Source: Bog-756 sp963701325 (GTDB taxonomy: Bacteria; Actinomycetota; Acidimicrobiia; Acidimicrobiales; RAAP-2). Taken from it: a stretch of 64,000 bases of DNA. This document shows, piece by piece, positions 23,322 through 32,587 of the stretch. Position 1 is the first letter of the stretch; every line of letters starts with the position of its first letter. Position numbers and translations under genes: made by a program. The notes beneath the pieces were generated by a model. That model was given only the letters and a program-made list of their open reading frames with translations, had not been told where the DNA came from and searched no databases. The stretch is from the NCBI GenBank assembly GCA_963701325.1, contig OY969604.1, positions 3,038,001 through 3,102,000 of the forward strand, read 5' to 3'.

Positions 23322-24344
23322 ATGGATCGTCGTGTGCGTGGGCGACGGGTTCTCGGGTGCCTCCTGCTTGGGATCGCTGTCCCGCTCGCACTTGCGGCGT
23401 GCGGTAGCCCGAGCAGTCAGCCCGGATCGACATCCTCGGCACCGTCGACAGCACCGAGGGGAGCGAACACCACCGGGTGCGGTTCCGCGGGCGCAGGATC
23501 GACCACGTTGACGTCGTCCATCGATGGACACACCCGAACGATCATCGTGCACGTCCCAAGCGGGTACACCGGTCTGACGAAGATCCCGGTGGTGCTCAAC
23601 CTGCATGGCAGCGGGTCGACCGCGGTGGCCCAAGAGGCGTTTACCGGCATGAATGCCACGGCCGATACGGACGGCTTCATCGTGGCGTACCCTCAAGGTC
23701 TCATCCGCGACGGATCCGGCTACGACTGGAACGTTCCAGGGGAGCCACTGGTCAATGGCCGGTCGGTGCCCGCCGGCTCCGCCGACGACGTGCCATTTCT
23801 CACCGATCTCGTCGGCGTGCTCGAACAGCAGTACTGCGTCGAGCCAACAAGGGTGTACGCGACCGGGTTCTCCGGGGGCGCACGCACCGCCAGTCAACTG
23901 GCCTGCGATGCATCGACTGTCTTCGCCGCGGTGGGTCCCGTGAGTGGGCTTCGCTACCCGACACCGTGTCCCGCGACAAGGGCGGTTCCGGTCATCGCCT
24001 TCCACGGTACGGCCGATCCGGTTGATCCCTACAACGGGAATGGTCAGGCCTATTGGACCTACTCGGTCCCCAAAGCGACGCTCGATTGGGCGCAGCACAA
24101 CGGCTGTTCGTCGACCCCGACCACCGCCTCTCAGGCCAATCCAGGGGTCACGCTCACGTCGTACTCGGGGTGTGCGGACGGAGGGAGCGTCGAGCTCTAC
24201 AGCATCGCCGGCGAAGGCCACGAATGGCCTGGCGGCCCGACGGTTCCGAGAGCCTTGAGGAGGGCCCTCGGATCCCAGTCGACCGCCATCGACGCCAACG
24301 CAACCATGTGGCAGTTCTTCGAGGATCACCCCCGACCCGGATAG
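23322..24344 (+). CDS. Secreted PHB-depolymerase-like esterase lipoprotein
   Basis: A 340-residue exported hydrolase. The N-terminus is a lipoprotein signal peptide with lipobox LAAC at about residue 27, followed by a Ser/Pro-rich linker. The rest is an alpha/beta-hydrolase of the polyhydroxybutyrate depolymerase/feruloyl esterase type: LNLHGSGSTA (oxyanion hole), nucleophile elbow GFSGGA, catalytic Asp region FHGTADPVDPY and catalytic His in GEGHEWPGG. It probably cleaves ester bonds in extracellular polymers or acylated carbohydrates. ATG 23322 is chosen because the basic n-region and hydrophobic core follow immediately; an upstream GTG is possible. Confidence 0.88.
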   Translation: MDRRVRGRRVLGCLLLGIAVPLALAACGSPSSQPGSTSSAPSTAPRGANTTGCGSAGAGSTTLTSSIDGHTRTIIVHVPSGYTGLTKIPVVLNLHGSGSTAVAQEAFTGMNATADTDGFIVAYPQGLIRDGSGYDWNVPGEPLVNGRSVPAGSADDVPFLTDLVGVLEQQYCVEPTRVYATGFSGGARTASQLACDASTVFAAVGPVSGLRYPTPCPATRAVPVIAFHGTADPVDPYNGNGQAYWTYSVPKATLDWAQHNGCSSTPTTASQANPGVTLTSYSGCADGGSVELYSIAGEGHEWPGGPTVPRALRRALGSQSTAIDANATMWQFFEDHPRPG

Positions 24345-24360
24345 CGCGGCGGCTGATCCG

Positions 24361-24630
24361 CTACGGGCGGAAGGCCCGCAAGTGCTCCACCCCGAGTACC
24401 GAGACCGACACGGATTCTCCTTGCGCCGGGTCGCGTCTGATGTCCACCAATCCACGCTCCCTGGCGTCCTCCCACACCGGAAACCGGGGACACGACGTCC
24501 GCCAGGCGTCGAGGACCTCGTCGTACGGGCGGGCGAAGGGCCCGATCCATTCGAGGAGGTCGAGGATCAGTGACTCGAGGGCGTCGGGCGCGACCGCCAA
24601 GGCCCTCTCGATGGGCGGCTCCAGCTGCAC
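24361..24630 (-). CDS. Conserved hypothetical protein
   Basis: An 89-residue soluble protein from GTG 24630. It has an acidic helical N-terminal half (ALESLILDLLEWIGPFARPYDEVLDAWRTSCPRFPVWEDA) and a short C-terminal beta segment. Codon third positions are GC-biased and the frame sits 10 nt downstream of a methyltransferase gene in the same direction, so it is almost certainly real. I recognise the pattern as one seen in small actinobacterial proteins, but no function is known to me. Confidence 0.65.
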   Translation of the reverse strand: MQLEPPIERALAVAPDALESLILDLLEWIGPFARPYDEVLDAWRTSCPRFPVWEDARERGLVDIRRDPAQGESVSVSVLGVEHLRAFRP

Positions 24631-24640
24631 GGTGGCTGCC

Positions 24641-25486
24641 CTACTTCTCCCGGACCGATGCCCTGGTGATCTCCGCGCTCGATCGCCGCGCCCGGTACGC
24701 CTCGCACACGAAGTCGACGTCGACCGTCACCGCACCCTCCACACCGAGCGCGTCGCGCAGCAGGCGCCGGGCAGTGTCGAACACGCGCTCGCGCTCGTCT
24801 TCTTCCATCACGATGATCCAACTCAGCGTGCCGAGGAGGCCGATCAGTTCGTCGGCAGTGAGCGGCACCATCCATGTGAACCGCTCGTGCTCGGGGACCC
24901 CGAAGGGGAGACCGTCGGGGATCTCGAGCGTCAGGGTCTCGGGCGCCAGCTCTCCCGCCACCGTGGCACGCAGGACCTGATCGCCACCTCCCTGCGCAAG
25001 CGCAGCCTGGGCCTGCCGGATGAAGTCGCCGTTGAAATCGGGTCCCGTCCACATCGCCGCCATCACGCCGCCTGGACGCAGCACCCGGGCTGCCTCCCCG
25101 AGCCCCGCCATCGGGTCGACCCAATGCCACGAGGAGGACGCCACCACACCGTCGGCCACGCCGTCTGCCACCGGGATCGCCTCGCCGCGACCGTCGAGCA
25201 CGACGATGCCGGGCACGGCTGCCGCCAGGACCTGCCGCATGTCGGGGTCGGGCTCGACGGCGAGGACCGTGCGCGCAACGCCCACGAGCAGGCGGGAAAG
25301 GGCGCCGGTGCCCGCCCCGAGGTCAACGACCGTGTCGACCGCCTCGGGCAAGAGCCACCGCACCGCCTCGACCGGCGGTCCGGGGCGGAACGTCTCGTAG
25401 CGCTCGGCGACCCTCCCGAAGCTGGTCGACCGCACGACGACGTCGTCGAGAGCCGTGACTTGTTCACCCTCGTGGTCACTCGCCAT
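24641..25486 (-). CDS. Class I SAM-dependent methyltransferase
   Basis: A 281-residue methyltransferase: motif I VVDLGAGTGALSRLLVG, acidic residue in AVEPDPDMRQVL, GRGEAIPVADGVADGVVASSSWHWVDP and post-motif VLRPGGVMAAMW. The N-terminal FGRVAERYETFRPGPPVEA is typical of the UbiE/SmtA-like group acting on small molecules. It is divergent from the LysR-type gene at 25562, which may control it. The -10 hexamer TACCCT (minus strand, 25499-25494) ends 8 nt before the ATG. The acceptor substrate is unknown. Confidence 0.9.
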   Translation of the reverse strand: MASDHEGEQVTALDDVVVRSTSFGRVAERYETFRPGPPVEAVRWLLPEAVDTVVDLGAGTGALSRLLVGVARTVLAVEPDPDMRQVLAAAVPGIVVLDGRGEAIPVADGVADGVVASSSWHWVDPMAGLGEAARVLRPGGVMAAMWTGPDFNGDFIRQAQAALAQGGGDQVLRATVAGELAPETLTLEIPDGLPFGVPEHERFTWMVPLTADELIGLLGTLSWIIVMEEDERERVFDTARRLLRDALGVEGAVTVDVDFVCEAYRARRSSAEITRASVREK

Positions 25487-25493
25487 ATGAGCG

Positions 25494-25555
25494 AGGGTAC
25501 GCCCCCAGCTCCTTCGTGTCTAACGCATATATTTGAGTCTTTACATGTGTATCAT
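25494..25555. promoter_or_regulatory. Divergent methyltransferase/LysR promoter region
   Basis: A 75-bp gap between divergent starts. On the minus strand TACCCT (25499-25494) lies 8 nt before the methyltransferase ATG. On the plus strand TATCAT (25550-25555) lies 7 nt before the LysR ATG. The AT-rich segment 25527-25555 includes ACATGT and suits a LysR operator, although no single T-N11-A box is decisive. Confidence 0.5.
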
Positions 25556-25561
25556 GCATGG

Positions 25562-26452
25562 ATGGACCTGGTCCTGGCCGAGTCCCTCGTTGCGGTCGCC
25601 GACACCGGCGCGATCACGGCCGCGGCCCAACGCATCCACATCAGCCAGTCGGCGCTGTCGCGGCGATTGCAACAGCTCGAATCCGATCTGGGGGCCACGC
25701 TCCTCGTGCGTGGCCGTCACGGCGCCGAGCTGACCGAGGCCGGTCGCCTCGCCGTCGCCGAGTGCCGGGTCATGCTCGACAGGTACGAGGCGATGCGCCG
25801 CGACATCGCCGAGCACCTCGGACTCGACCAGGGCACGGTCGTCCTCGGTGGTGGCGCGACCGTCACCTCCTCCCTGTTGCCGCCGACCATCGCCGCTTTC
25901 CGGACAGCGCACCCTGCCATCCGGTTCCTCGTGAAGGAGGCGAGCAGCCATCAGGTGGTCGACGACGTGGCACAGGGGCGGATCCAGGTCGGTGTCGTGA
26001 CCCTGCCGGTCCTGCACGACGACCTCGAGCTCGCCACGCTGTTGGACGACGAAATCGTCGTCGTCGCCCGGCGCGACGATCCGCTCCGCCCTCGAGCCGT
26101 CCCCGCCGACCTGCAGGGCCGCCGCGTCATCGCCTTCGAGCCCGGGAGCGCCATTCGCCGAATCGTCGACGCGTCCTTGACCGCGGCCGGCGTGTCCGTC
26201 GAAGTCACGATGGAGCTGCGATCCGTCCCGACCATGCTGCGGATGGTGGCCGCCACCGGCGACCTCGCTTTCGTGAGCGGCCTCAGTCTGCGGAACGAGA
26301 CCGAGTTGCGCACCGTGCCGGTCCGAGGCCTGTCGATCACCCGGTCACTCGGTCTGGCGACTCGTCGAGGCATCCCACTGCCACCGGCCGCCCAGGCATT
26401 CGTCGAATTCCTACAGCCGACGGGCGCAACGACGCGTCGCCTGGTGCGGTAG
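25562..26452 (+). CDS. LysR-family transcriptional regulator
   Basis: A 296-residue regulator. The N-terminal winged helix is canonical: MDLVLAESLVAVADTGAITAAAQRIHISQSALSRRLQQLESDLGATLLVRG. The effector domain (about 90-290) has the two-lobed periplasmic-binding fold, with VVLGGGATVTSSLLPPTIAAF at its start. It is divergent from a methyltransferase gene, the usual arrangement for a LysR target, and likely autoregulates from the shared 75-bp gap. ATG 25562 is 7 nt after a TATCAT -10. The coinducer is unknown. Confidence 0.92.
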   Translation: MDLVLAESLVAVADTGAITAAAQRIHISQSALSRRLQQLESDLGATLLVRGRHGAELTEAGRLAVAECRVMLDRYEAMRRDIAEHLGLDQGTVVLGGGATVTSSLLPPTIAAFRTAHPAIRFLVKEASSHQVVDDVAQGRIQVGVVTLPVLHDDLELATLLDDEIVVVARRDDPLRPRAVPADLQGRRVIAFEPGSAIRRIVDASLTAAGVSVEVTMELRSVPTMLRMVAATGDLAFVSGLSLRNETELRTVPVRGLSITRSLGLATRRGIPLPPAAQAFVEFLQPTGATTRRLVR

Positions 26453-26725
26453 CTCCTCCGTACGACTCGCTGATCGCCGTCGAGGTGGTCATCAGAGCGG
26501 CCCACCGCCGACAGCCCGCCTCCCCAGGGGATGGGCACTGCCCGGCATCACCCGCGTGGAGGCTCGGCTCCCGTGTCCTGGACCTGCGGTGCGACCGGAC
26601 GGCACGCCTGAACCCGCCCCAGTGTGGGTGGCCCAGCCGGGTCTCAACAGGCGTTGTCAAGGTGGGTGACAGGACTGCCGATGCTCTGAACAGGCGAAAA
26701 CGCACTCCAACGGAGCGACGACCCC

Positions 26726-29119
26726 ATGGCCAACCGCACCGAAGTCGGAACCGTACCCACGTCGGTCGCTCCGACGGAGCAGAAAGCCGGCCGCGTTCGG
26801 GCGGTCATCAAGGTCGCCACGAGTCCTGTCTATCTGGCATACCTCTTCGGGCCGGCGGCGTTCGTGGTGATCCTCGTCCTGATGCACTTCGGATACGTCG
26901 TCCACGAACCGGCCTGGCTGTGGGCGCTCGTGTTCCTCGCGGTGCCGCTTGCCAATCTGGCGGTCGATCGACTCTATGCGGGGCACCCGCAGCGATGGAC
27001 GCTCCACCTTCGGATCGGCGTCCAGGCAGCTGCGGTCACGGTCGTGATCTATCTGAGCGGGTGGGGTCCCGTTCTCTGGGGCGCCTTCGCATTCCTGGCA
27101 CTCGAGAACGTCACCCAACAGGGCTCGCGGGTGTGGCGCACGACAGCGTTCTGGAGCTTGAGCGGGATCCTGGTCGGGCAGGTCTGCATCTGGCAGGGAT
27201 GGATGCCGTCGGAGCTCTCCCTGGCCCAGGGGACCGGTGTCGCTCTCATGGGTGGGTTCGTCATGCTCTTCGTGATCCGGATGGCCGGTGCTGTGATGGA
27301 GCAGAAGGAGAACGCGATCAAGGAGATGGAGGTCGCTCTGGAGGGGAAGGAGGCGGCACAGGCCACGTTGCGTCTGAGCGAGGACCGCTTCCGATCGTTG
27401 ATCCAGAACTCGTCCGACGTGACCATGGTCATCGACGCGTCGATCACCTTCCGCTACGTCTCACCCGGAGTGACGGATCTGCTGGGGTTCGAGCCGAAGG
27501 ACCTCATCGGCAGATGTGCCACCGACCTCGCCCACCCCGACGACCGGCATCGCCTGCACGAGGGACTCGGAACCCAACTGCAGGTGGCGTCCAAGAGCGA
27601 CGTCATCCAGGTCCGGCTGCAGCGGAAGGACGGGAGTTGGTGTGACGTCGAGGCGGTGGTGTCCAACCAACTGGAGCGCCCCTCCATCGCCGGGTACGTC
27701 GCCAACGTCCGTGACATCACCGAGCGCAAGCGATTCGAAGCGCTGTTGGCACATCGGGCGTTGCACGATCCGCTGACCGGGCTCGCAAATCGACAACTGA
27801 TCTTCGACCGGGCCGACCAGATGCTGGCCCGTGCGCGACGGACCGGCGAGCGGGTCGCCGCCTATTTCATCGACCTCGACAACTTCAAGGACGCCAACGA
27901 TTCCCTTGGGCACGAGGCAGGAGACCTCCTGCTCAAAGCGGTGGCGGGGCGCTTGCTCGGCCTGCTCAGGGCCAGCGACAGTGTGGGACGCCTCGGAGGG
28001 GACGAGTTCGTCATCCTGGCAGAAGGCATGTCCCTGGCGGCCGGTCCGGAACTGGTGGCCGAGCGGATTCGAGAGGCCCTCAGCGAGCCGTTCCGCGTCC
28101 AGGGGTTCGAGGGGGTCCCGATCACCGTCACCGCCAGCGTCGGCATCGCGGTGGGCGATCGAACTGCGGCCCAGGACCTCTTGCGCGACGCGGACATCGC
28201 GCTCTACCGGTCCAAGACCGAAGGTCGCGATCGGGCTGTCCTCTTCGAGCCGGCGATGCAGTCCGCAGCCCAGGATCGGCTCGAGCTCAGGACCGACTTG
28301 GACGTTGCGTTGCAGAACGGCGAGTTCTTCATCCTCTACCAGCCAATCTTCGACCTCGAGACCTTTCGCATTCGAGGCATGGAGGCGCTCCTGCGCTGGA
28401 ACCACCCCACCAAGGGAACCATCCTGCCCAGCACGTTCATCTCGGTGTTGGAGGACAGCCGGAAGATCGTGGACGTCGGGCGCTGGGTCCTTGCCCAGGC
28501 GTGCCGTCAAGCGGCCATGTGGCATGCGCAGGGGCATGAGACGAGCGTGTCGGTCAACGTCTCGATGCGACAGCTCGAAGCCGACGCGCTGATCGATGAT
28601 GTACGTGACGCGCTCGTGCTCAACGCACTCGATCCGAGCGCACTCACCATCGAAGTGACGGAATCCACCTTGATGAAAGATGCCAATGCCACCGTCACTC
28701 GGCTCAATCGACTCAAGGAGCTCGGGGTGGTCATTGCCATCGATGACTTCGGAACGGGCTACTCGTCGCTCGCCTATCTCCGGCAGTTCCCCGTCGACGT
28801 GCTCAAGATCGATCGATCGTTCGTGTCGGAGATGGACGGCTCCGACGATGCCGCAGCATTGATCCACACGCTCGTGGAGCTCGGACGAACGCTCGGGCTG
28901 GTGACGTTGGCGGAGGGAATCGAAGAGCACGCCCAGCTCGAGGGACTGCGGGAGATGCAGTGCGCCCGTGGACAGGGGTACATCTTCTCCCCTCCGGTGA
29001 CGCCTGGCGAAGCCGAAGCGCTCCTCTCCGGGGGTGCCGGTGAGAGGTGTTCCGCATTGCCGGCCCTGGTCCGGGTGCCGTCCCGACCCATCCCGAACGA
29101 GACGGGTAGCGGCCGCTGA
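26726..29119 (+). CDS. Membrane-bound PAS-GGDEF-EAL cyclic-di-GMP enzyme
   Basis: A 797-residue protein with about five membrane helices (residues 30-190), a short coiled coil, a PAS domain (about 220-340, LSEDRFRSLIQNSSDVTMVI through NVRDITERKRFE), a GGDEF domain with intact signature GRLGGDEFVIL (about 425), and an EAL domain with MEALLRWNHP, NVSMRQLE, the metal motif IAIDDFGTGYSSL and LAEGIEE. All catalytic residues I can check are present, so both diguanylate cyclase and phosphodiesterase activity are possible; in such hybrids one often dominates. The PAS and membrane regions suggest redox or ligand control. GGAG lies about 11 nt before ATG 26726. No target gene is linked. Confidence 0.93.
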   Translation: MANRTEVGTVPTSVAPTEQKAGRVRAVIKVATSPVYLAYLFGPAAFVVILVLMHFGYVVHEPAWLWALVFLAVPLANLAVDRLYAGHPQRWTLHLRIGVQAAAVTVVIYLSGWGPVLWGAFAFLALENVTQQGSRVWRTTAFWSLSGILVGQVCIWQGWMPSELSLAQGTGVALMGGFVMLFVIRMAGAVMEQKENAIKEMEVALEGKEAAQATLRLSEDRFRSLIQNSSDVTMVIDASITFRYVSPGVTDLLGFEPKDLIGRCATDLAHPDDRHRLHEGLGTQLQVASKSDVIQVRLQRKDGSWCDVEAVVSNQLERPSIAGYVANVRDITERKRFEALLAHRALHDPLTGLANRQLIFDRADQMLARARRTGERVAAYFIDLDNFKDANDSLGHEAGDLLLKAVAGRLLGLLRASDSVGRLGGDEFVILAEGMSLAAGPELVAERIREALSEPFRVQGFEGVPITVTASVGIAVGDRTAAQDLLRDADIALYRSKTEGRDRAVLFEPAMQSAAQDRLELRTDLDVALQNGEFFILYQPIFDLETFRIRGMEALLRWNHPTKGTILPSTFISVLEDSRKIVDVGRWVLAQACRQAAMWHAQGHETSVSVNVSMRQLEADALIDDVRDALVLNALDPSALTIEVTESTLMKDANATVTRLNRLKELGVVIAIDDFGTGYSSLAYLRQFPVDVLKIDRSFVSEMDGSDDAAALIHTLVELGRTLGLVTLAEGIEEHAQLEGLREMQCARGQGYIFSPPVTPGEAEALLSGGAGERCSALPALVRVPSRPIPNETGSGR

Positions 29120-29163
29120 GCATCGAGCGGTACGGACGCGAGTGAGCCGTGGTACAAGGGCGG

Positions 29164-29816
29164 ATGCCCGATGACGACCCAGTGCCCGATGACCATCGAC
29201 TGAGAACCCATGGAGGCCCGGGCGTCCCCCGGGCCGAGGAGTTCGACGCCGCGTACGAGGAGGGCACCCCACCCTGGGACATCGGCCGACCTCAGCCCGC
29301 CTTCGTCGGCCTGGCGGATGCCGACGACCTCGCGGGTCGCGTGCTCGACGTCGGGTGCGGCTCCGGCGAGCACACCCTCCTGGCTGCCGCCAGGGGACTC
29401 GAGGCCACCGGGATCGATCTCGCCCCTTCTGCTATCCGACAGGCCCGTGAGAAGGCGTCCCGACGCGCGCGCTCAGCGTCCGCTTCGAGGTCTGGGACGC
29501 CCTGGACCTGCCGTCGCTCGGGCAACAGTTCGACACGGTGCTCGACTGTGGGCTGTTCCATCTCTTCGACGACGAGCACCGTGTGCGGCTGGTCGACGGT
29601 CTGGGCGAGGTCGTCGTGCCCGGAGGGCGCTACTTCATGCTGTGTTTCAGCGAGCGGGAACCCGGCGACTGGGGTCCGAGGCGAGTCCGCAAGGAAGAGA
29701 TCCACGACTGCTTCGATGCCGGATGGCGGGTCGACTCGATCGAGGAGACGAGGCTCGAGATCACCTGGAGTCCCGAGGGAGTCGACGCCTGGCTGGCTCG
29801 GTGCACACGCGACTGA
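29164..29816 (+). pseudogene. Class I SAM-dependent methyltransferase, frameshifted
   Basis: The first part carries EEFDAAYEEGTPPWDIGRPQ and motif I VLDVGCGSGEHTLLAAARGLEATGIDLAP. The second, in another frame, carries ALSVRFEVWDALDLPSLG, FDTVLDCGLFHLFDDEHR and VVVPGGRYFMLCFSE. Together they make a complete small methyltransferase of the type acting on small substrates (thiopurine-methyltransferase-like fold). The frames meet in a CG-dinucleotide run at 29461-29472; removing one CG pair restores REKASRRALSVRFEV. Both parts are well preserved, so a very recent mutation or a sequencing slip in the run explains it. Start is ATG 29164, with GTG 29149 as an alternative. Confidence 0.8.
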
Positions 29817-29869
29817 CCGCGTCGCAGGCGGTCGCGGCCAGAGTCGTCACTGGCGCATCGTGCCAACGC

Positions 29870-30142
29870 TCATCCGGTCGCTGGGAGACGACCGACCGAC
29901 CGCATCCGCTCGAACTCGAGGGGAGCCTCCTGACGCAGGAATTCGATCACCGCCCGGGCGCCCTGTCGGCCGCCGTCCATAGGCTCGTCATCCGGATCGT
30001 CCACGCGGGAGAACGGACCGACCTGATCTCCGCGGACGCCGACGAAAGAAGCCGGTTCGACTGCCGGCCCATCGAGACGCAGCGATCCCTCCACGTGCGG
30101 CACAACAGCGCCAATCCGAGAGTGATTCCCGACCCTGCGCAC
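29870..30142 (-). CDS. Possible small hypothetical protein or gene fragment
   Basis: A 90-codon frame from GTG 30142 in an otherwise empty 427-bp gap. Codon third positions are largely G or C, especially in the second half (GGRQGARAVIEFLRQEAP region), and the composition is protein-like. There is no clear ribosome-binding site or promoter, and the N-terminal third is less convincing. It may be the C-terminal fragment of a decayed gene. No domain is recognised. Confidence 0.33.
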   Translation of the reverse strand: MRRVGNHSRIGAVVPHVEGSLRLDGPAVEPASFVGVRGDQVGPFSRVDDPDDEPMDGGRQGARAVIEFLRQEAPLEFERMRSVGRLPATG

Positions 30143-30243
30143 CCAGGGCCGCAGTCCGCGCCGAGGGCAGGGGCGGCCTACCGTTTGGGCGGAGAAAGCT
30201 GTCCGAGGACCCGGCCGTCGGGTCGAGAACGGAGCGAAACCAC

Positions 30244-31692
30244 ATGACCGAGGTGTTCCAGCAGGAGGCCGGCGTGCTCGCGAGGGCCATCCGCTCCAGG
30301 GAGCTCAGCAGTACCGAGTTGCTCGAGGCGTATCTGACCAGGATCGATCGTCTGGATCCGAGTGTCAACGCGGTGGTCACGATGGATGCCGATCGGGCGC
30401 GTCGTGCAGCGCGGGTCGCCGACGATGCCGTGGTGCACGGGGACGAGCTGGGCCCCCTCCACGGGCTCCCCATCACGGTGAAGGACGCACTGGAGACGGC
30501 GGGCATGCGGTCGACCGGGGGAGCGACGGAGCTCCGCGACCACGTGCCGACCGACGACGCGCCGGCAGTGGCACGGGTCAGAGGAGCCGGGGCGATCGTC
30601 TTCGGGAAGACCAACGTGCCCAAGTGGTCGGGGGACAGCCAGACGCACAACGACCTGTTCGGTGCCACCCGCAACCCGTGGGATCCTTCCCGGTCACCAG
30701 GCGGTTCGTCGGGGGGACCGGCGGTCTCGGTGGCGTGCGGCTTCACCGCGTTCGAGCTGGGCACCGATATCGGAGGGTCGATTCGGATGCCCGCCCATTT
30801 CACCGGGATCTGCGGACACAAGCCGAGCTTCGGCATCGTGCCCTCGCGTGGGTATCTCGACCACGTCGGCGGAGGGCATACCGAAGCGGACATCAATGTG
30901 GTCGGACCGTTGGCTCGCAGCGTCGCCGACCTCGAGCTGCTGCTCGGTGTCCTGGCCGGGGCCGACGTCCACCGCGCACCTGCATGGCGCCTCGAGCTCC
31001 CCATGGCGCGTTCCGGGACCAGGATCGGCGCGTGGTTGGACGATCCGGGGTGCCCAGTCGACGCAGAGGTGCTCACCATTCTCGAAACCGCCGTTCAGCT
31101 GCTCGAGGAGGACGGAGCCACGGTCGATGCCGACGCACGTCCGGTCGGGTTCGACGAATCGATCAGCCTCTTCCACACCCTGGTCTCCTCGGCCATCTCG
31201 CCGGGGCTCCCGGACGACGTCTTGGACCTGGCCCGGCAGGTCGAAGCCATCCCTCGGGAGGAGCACGAGGATCCGCTGCTCGAGATGGGCCGAGGCACCA
31301 TCCTGCGCCACCGGGACTGGATCCTCCTCGACGAGCGACGCGAAGCGCTCCGCCGCCAGTGGGAGGCCTGGTTCTCACGCCACGACGCGCTGCTGTGTCC
31401 GGTCGGTCCGGTGGCGGCACAACCCCTCTCCGACGAGAACCTCCTGAGCCGGACGATGACCGTCAACGGGCGCACCCGGCCGGCCAACGACCTCATCCGT
31501 TGGCCAGGTCTGATCGGCGTTGCCTACCTCCCGTCCACGGTGGTCCCTGTCGGTCGCACATCCGGCGGGCTTCCCGTCGGGATCCAGGTCGTCGGCCCGT
31601 TCCTCGGCGACCGCACCGCCCTGGCAGTTGCAAGACGCCTCGAGCAGCTGACCGGTGGGTTCGAGCCCCCACCGCTCTCCGGGGACGAGTGA
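30244..31692 (+). CDS. Amidase (amidase signature family)
   Basis: A 482-residue hydrolase of the amidase signature family. The Ser-cisSer-Lys triad is readable: Lys80 (LPITVKDALETAGM), Ser155 in SPGGSSGGPA and nucleophile Ser179 in GTDIGGSIRMPA, exactly 24 residues later as expected. IRSRELSSTELLEAYLTRI at the N-terminus and IRWPGLIGVAYLPSTVVPVG near the end complete the family pattern. It hydrolyses a carboxamide to acid and ammonia. There is no GatB or GatC partner and spacing to neighbours is large, so it is a free amidase rather than GatA. GGAG precedes ATG 30244 by about 10 nt. Confidence 0.92.
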   Translation: MTEVFQQEAGVLARAIRSRELSSTELLEAYLTRIDRLDPSVNAVVTMDADRARRAARVADDAVVHGDELGPLHGLPITVKDALETAGMRSTGGATELRDHVPTDDAPAVARVRGAGAIVFGKTNVPKWSGDSQTHNDLFGATRNPWDPSRSPGGSSGGPAVSVACGFTAFELGTDIGGSIRMPAHFTGICGHKPSFGIVPSRGYLDHVGGGHTEADINVVGPLARSVADLELLLGVLAGADVHRAPAWRLELPMARSGTRIGAWLDDPGCPVDAEVLTILETAVQLLEEDGATVDADARPVGFDESISLFHTLVSSAISPGLPDDVLDLARQVEAIPREEHEDPLLEMGRGTILRHRDWILLDERREALRRQWEAWFSRHDALLCPVGPVAAQPLSDENLLSRTMTVNGRTRPANDLIRWPGLIGVAYLPSTVVPVGRTSGGLPVGIQVVGPFLGDRTALAVARRLEQLTGGFEPPPLSGDE

Positions 31693-31696
31693 TCCT

Positions 31697-32473
31697 TCAG
31701 TCGTTCGACGCGAAGAAGTGGGTCTTCGGGCGTTCGAGCCGGATGCCGTCGAAGGTGATGTCGACCTTCTCGTTGTAGAACGCGATCAGACCGGCGATGG
31801 GGGACAGCTGCCTGGTCGGGAAGTCGTACGTCCAGGCCAGATCGGGGTGGACGGTCTCGCCGACATGGATCGACCAGTAGCCGCTGGTCGTCCCCTTGTA
31901 CGGGCACTCGGTGACCGTGTCCGAGGGGACCAGGTGGTCGAAGTTCACCTCGCTGCGGTTGAGGTAGTAGCGGGTCGGCAGGCCGGTCTCGAACACGAGA
32001 ACCGGAGAGCACGACTCGGCCAGCACCAGTCCGTGGAGTTCGATCCGGACGGGGCGGGTGGAACGCAGGGCGTCGACCCGCACGTAGGGATTCCTCGGGT
32101 GCACGAAGACCCGCTCGTCCTCCTCGAACCAGGCGTCGAGGACGGCCCACTCGAAGCGAAAGGTGCCGCTGAGCTCGGCGACCGGGGATTCGGCCAGGTA
32201 GGTCGCCGCGAGCGGCCGGTGGACGTCGCCAACCTGCAGTGCGAACACCTCGACCGGGCCCCGCGGGGTGTGCCGGGTCTGGCCTTGACTCAGCAGGAGT
32301 TCGCGTCGGACGTCCTCTGCGGGAACGTAGTACTGGGGGTAGTTGGCCCACTCCCACACGTAGAGTGCGCGCTCCGTGTCGAGGACGGTCTCCCCGGCCG
32401 CGACCGCTCGGATGCGACGCGGAACCGGTTCGACGTGACCGACCGGGGCGATCATGGCCGGGTAGTTGGTCAT
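31697..32473 (-). CDS. DUF427 domain protein, tandem repeat of the domain
   Basis: A 258-residue protein with two copies of the DUF427 beta-barrel: one at about 20-115 (RIRAVAAGETVLDTERALYVWEW onward), the second at about 140-250 (PVRIELHGLVLAESCSPVLVFETGLPTRYY, VTECPYKGTTSGYWSIHVG, DLAWTYDFP, IAFYNEKVDITFDG). The second copy retains the family's hallmark CPYKG motif; the first copy does not. The function is unknown; the fold is seen in nucleotidyltransferase-like and stress-linked small proteins. It is convergent with the amidase (4-nt gap). ATG 32473 is chosen by where homology begins; longer frames run into the neighbouring divergent gene. Confidence 0.87.
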   Translation of the reverse strand: MTNYPAMIAPVGHVEPVPRRIRAVAAGETVLDTERALYVWEWANYPQYYVPAEDVRRELLLSQGQTRHTPRGPVEVFALQVGDVHRPLAATYLAESPVAELSGTFRFEWAVLDAWFEEDERVFVHPRNPYVRVDALRSTRPVRIELHGLVLAESCSPVLVFETGLPTRYYLNRSEVNFDHLVPSDTVTECPYKGTTSGYWSIHVGETVHPDLAWTYDFPTRQLSPIAGLIAFYNEKVDITFDGIRLERPKTHFFASND

Positions 32474-32587
32474 CGACGGCGGCGCACAGCAGCTGAGGCG
32501 GCGATGAGTGCGAGACAGTCGGCAGCGTCCATGCGGGTGCGAGTCCTGGGGAGGGAGACGACGTGTTCCTCCCATAGTGTGGCAGGG

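Noticed and set aside
24053..25561. Long 5' extension of the LysR reading frame
   Set aside because: The extension is antisense to the methyltransferase, and the LysR helix-turn-helix starts exactly at ATG 25562.
31650..31680. tRNA T-arm-like sequence GGGTTCGAGCCCC
   Set aside because: It codes for the C-terminus of the amidase, and no acceptor stem, D arm or anticodon arm can be placed around it.
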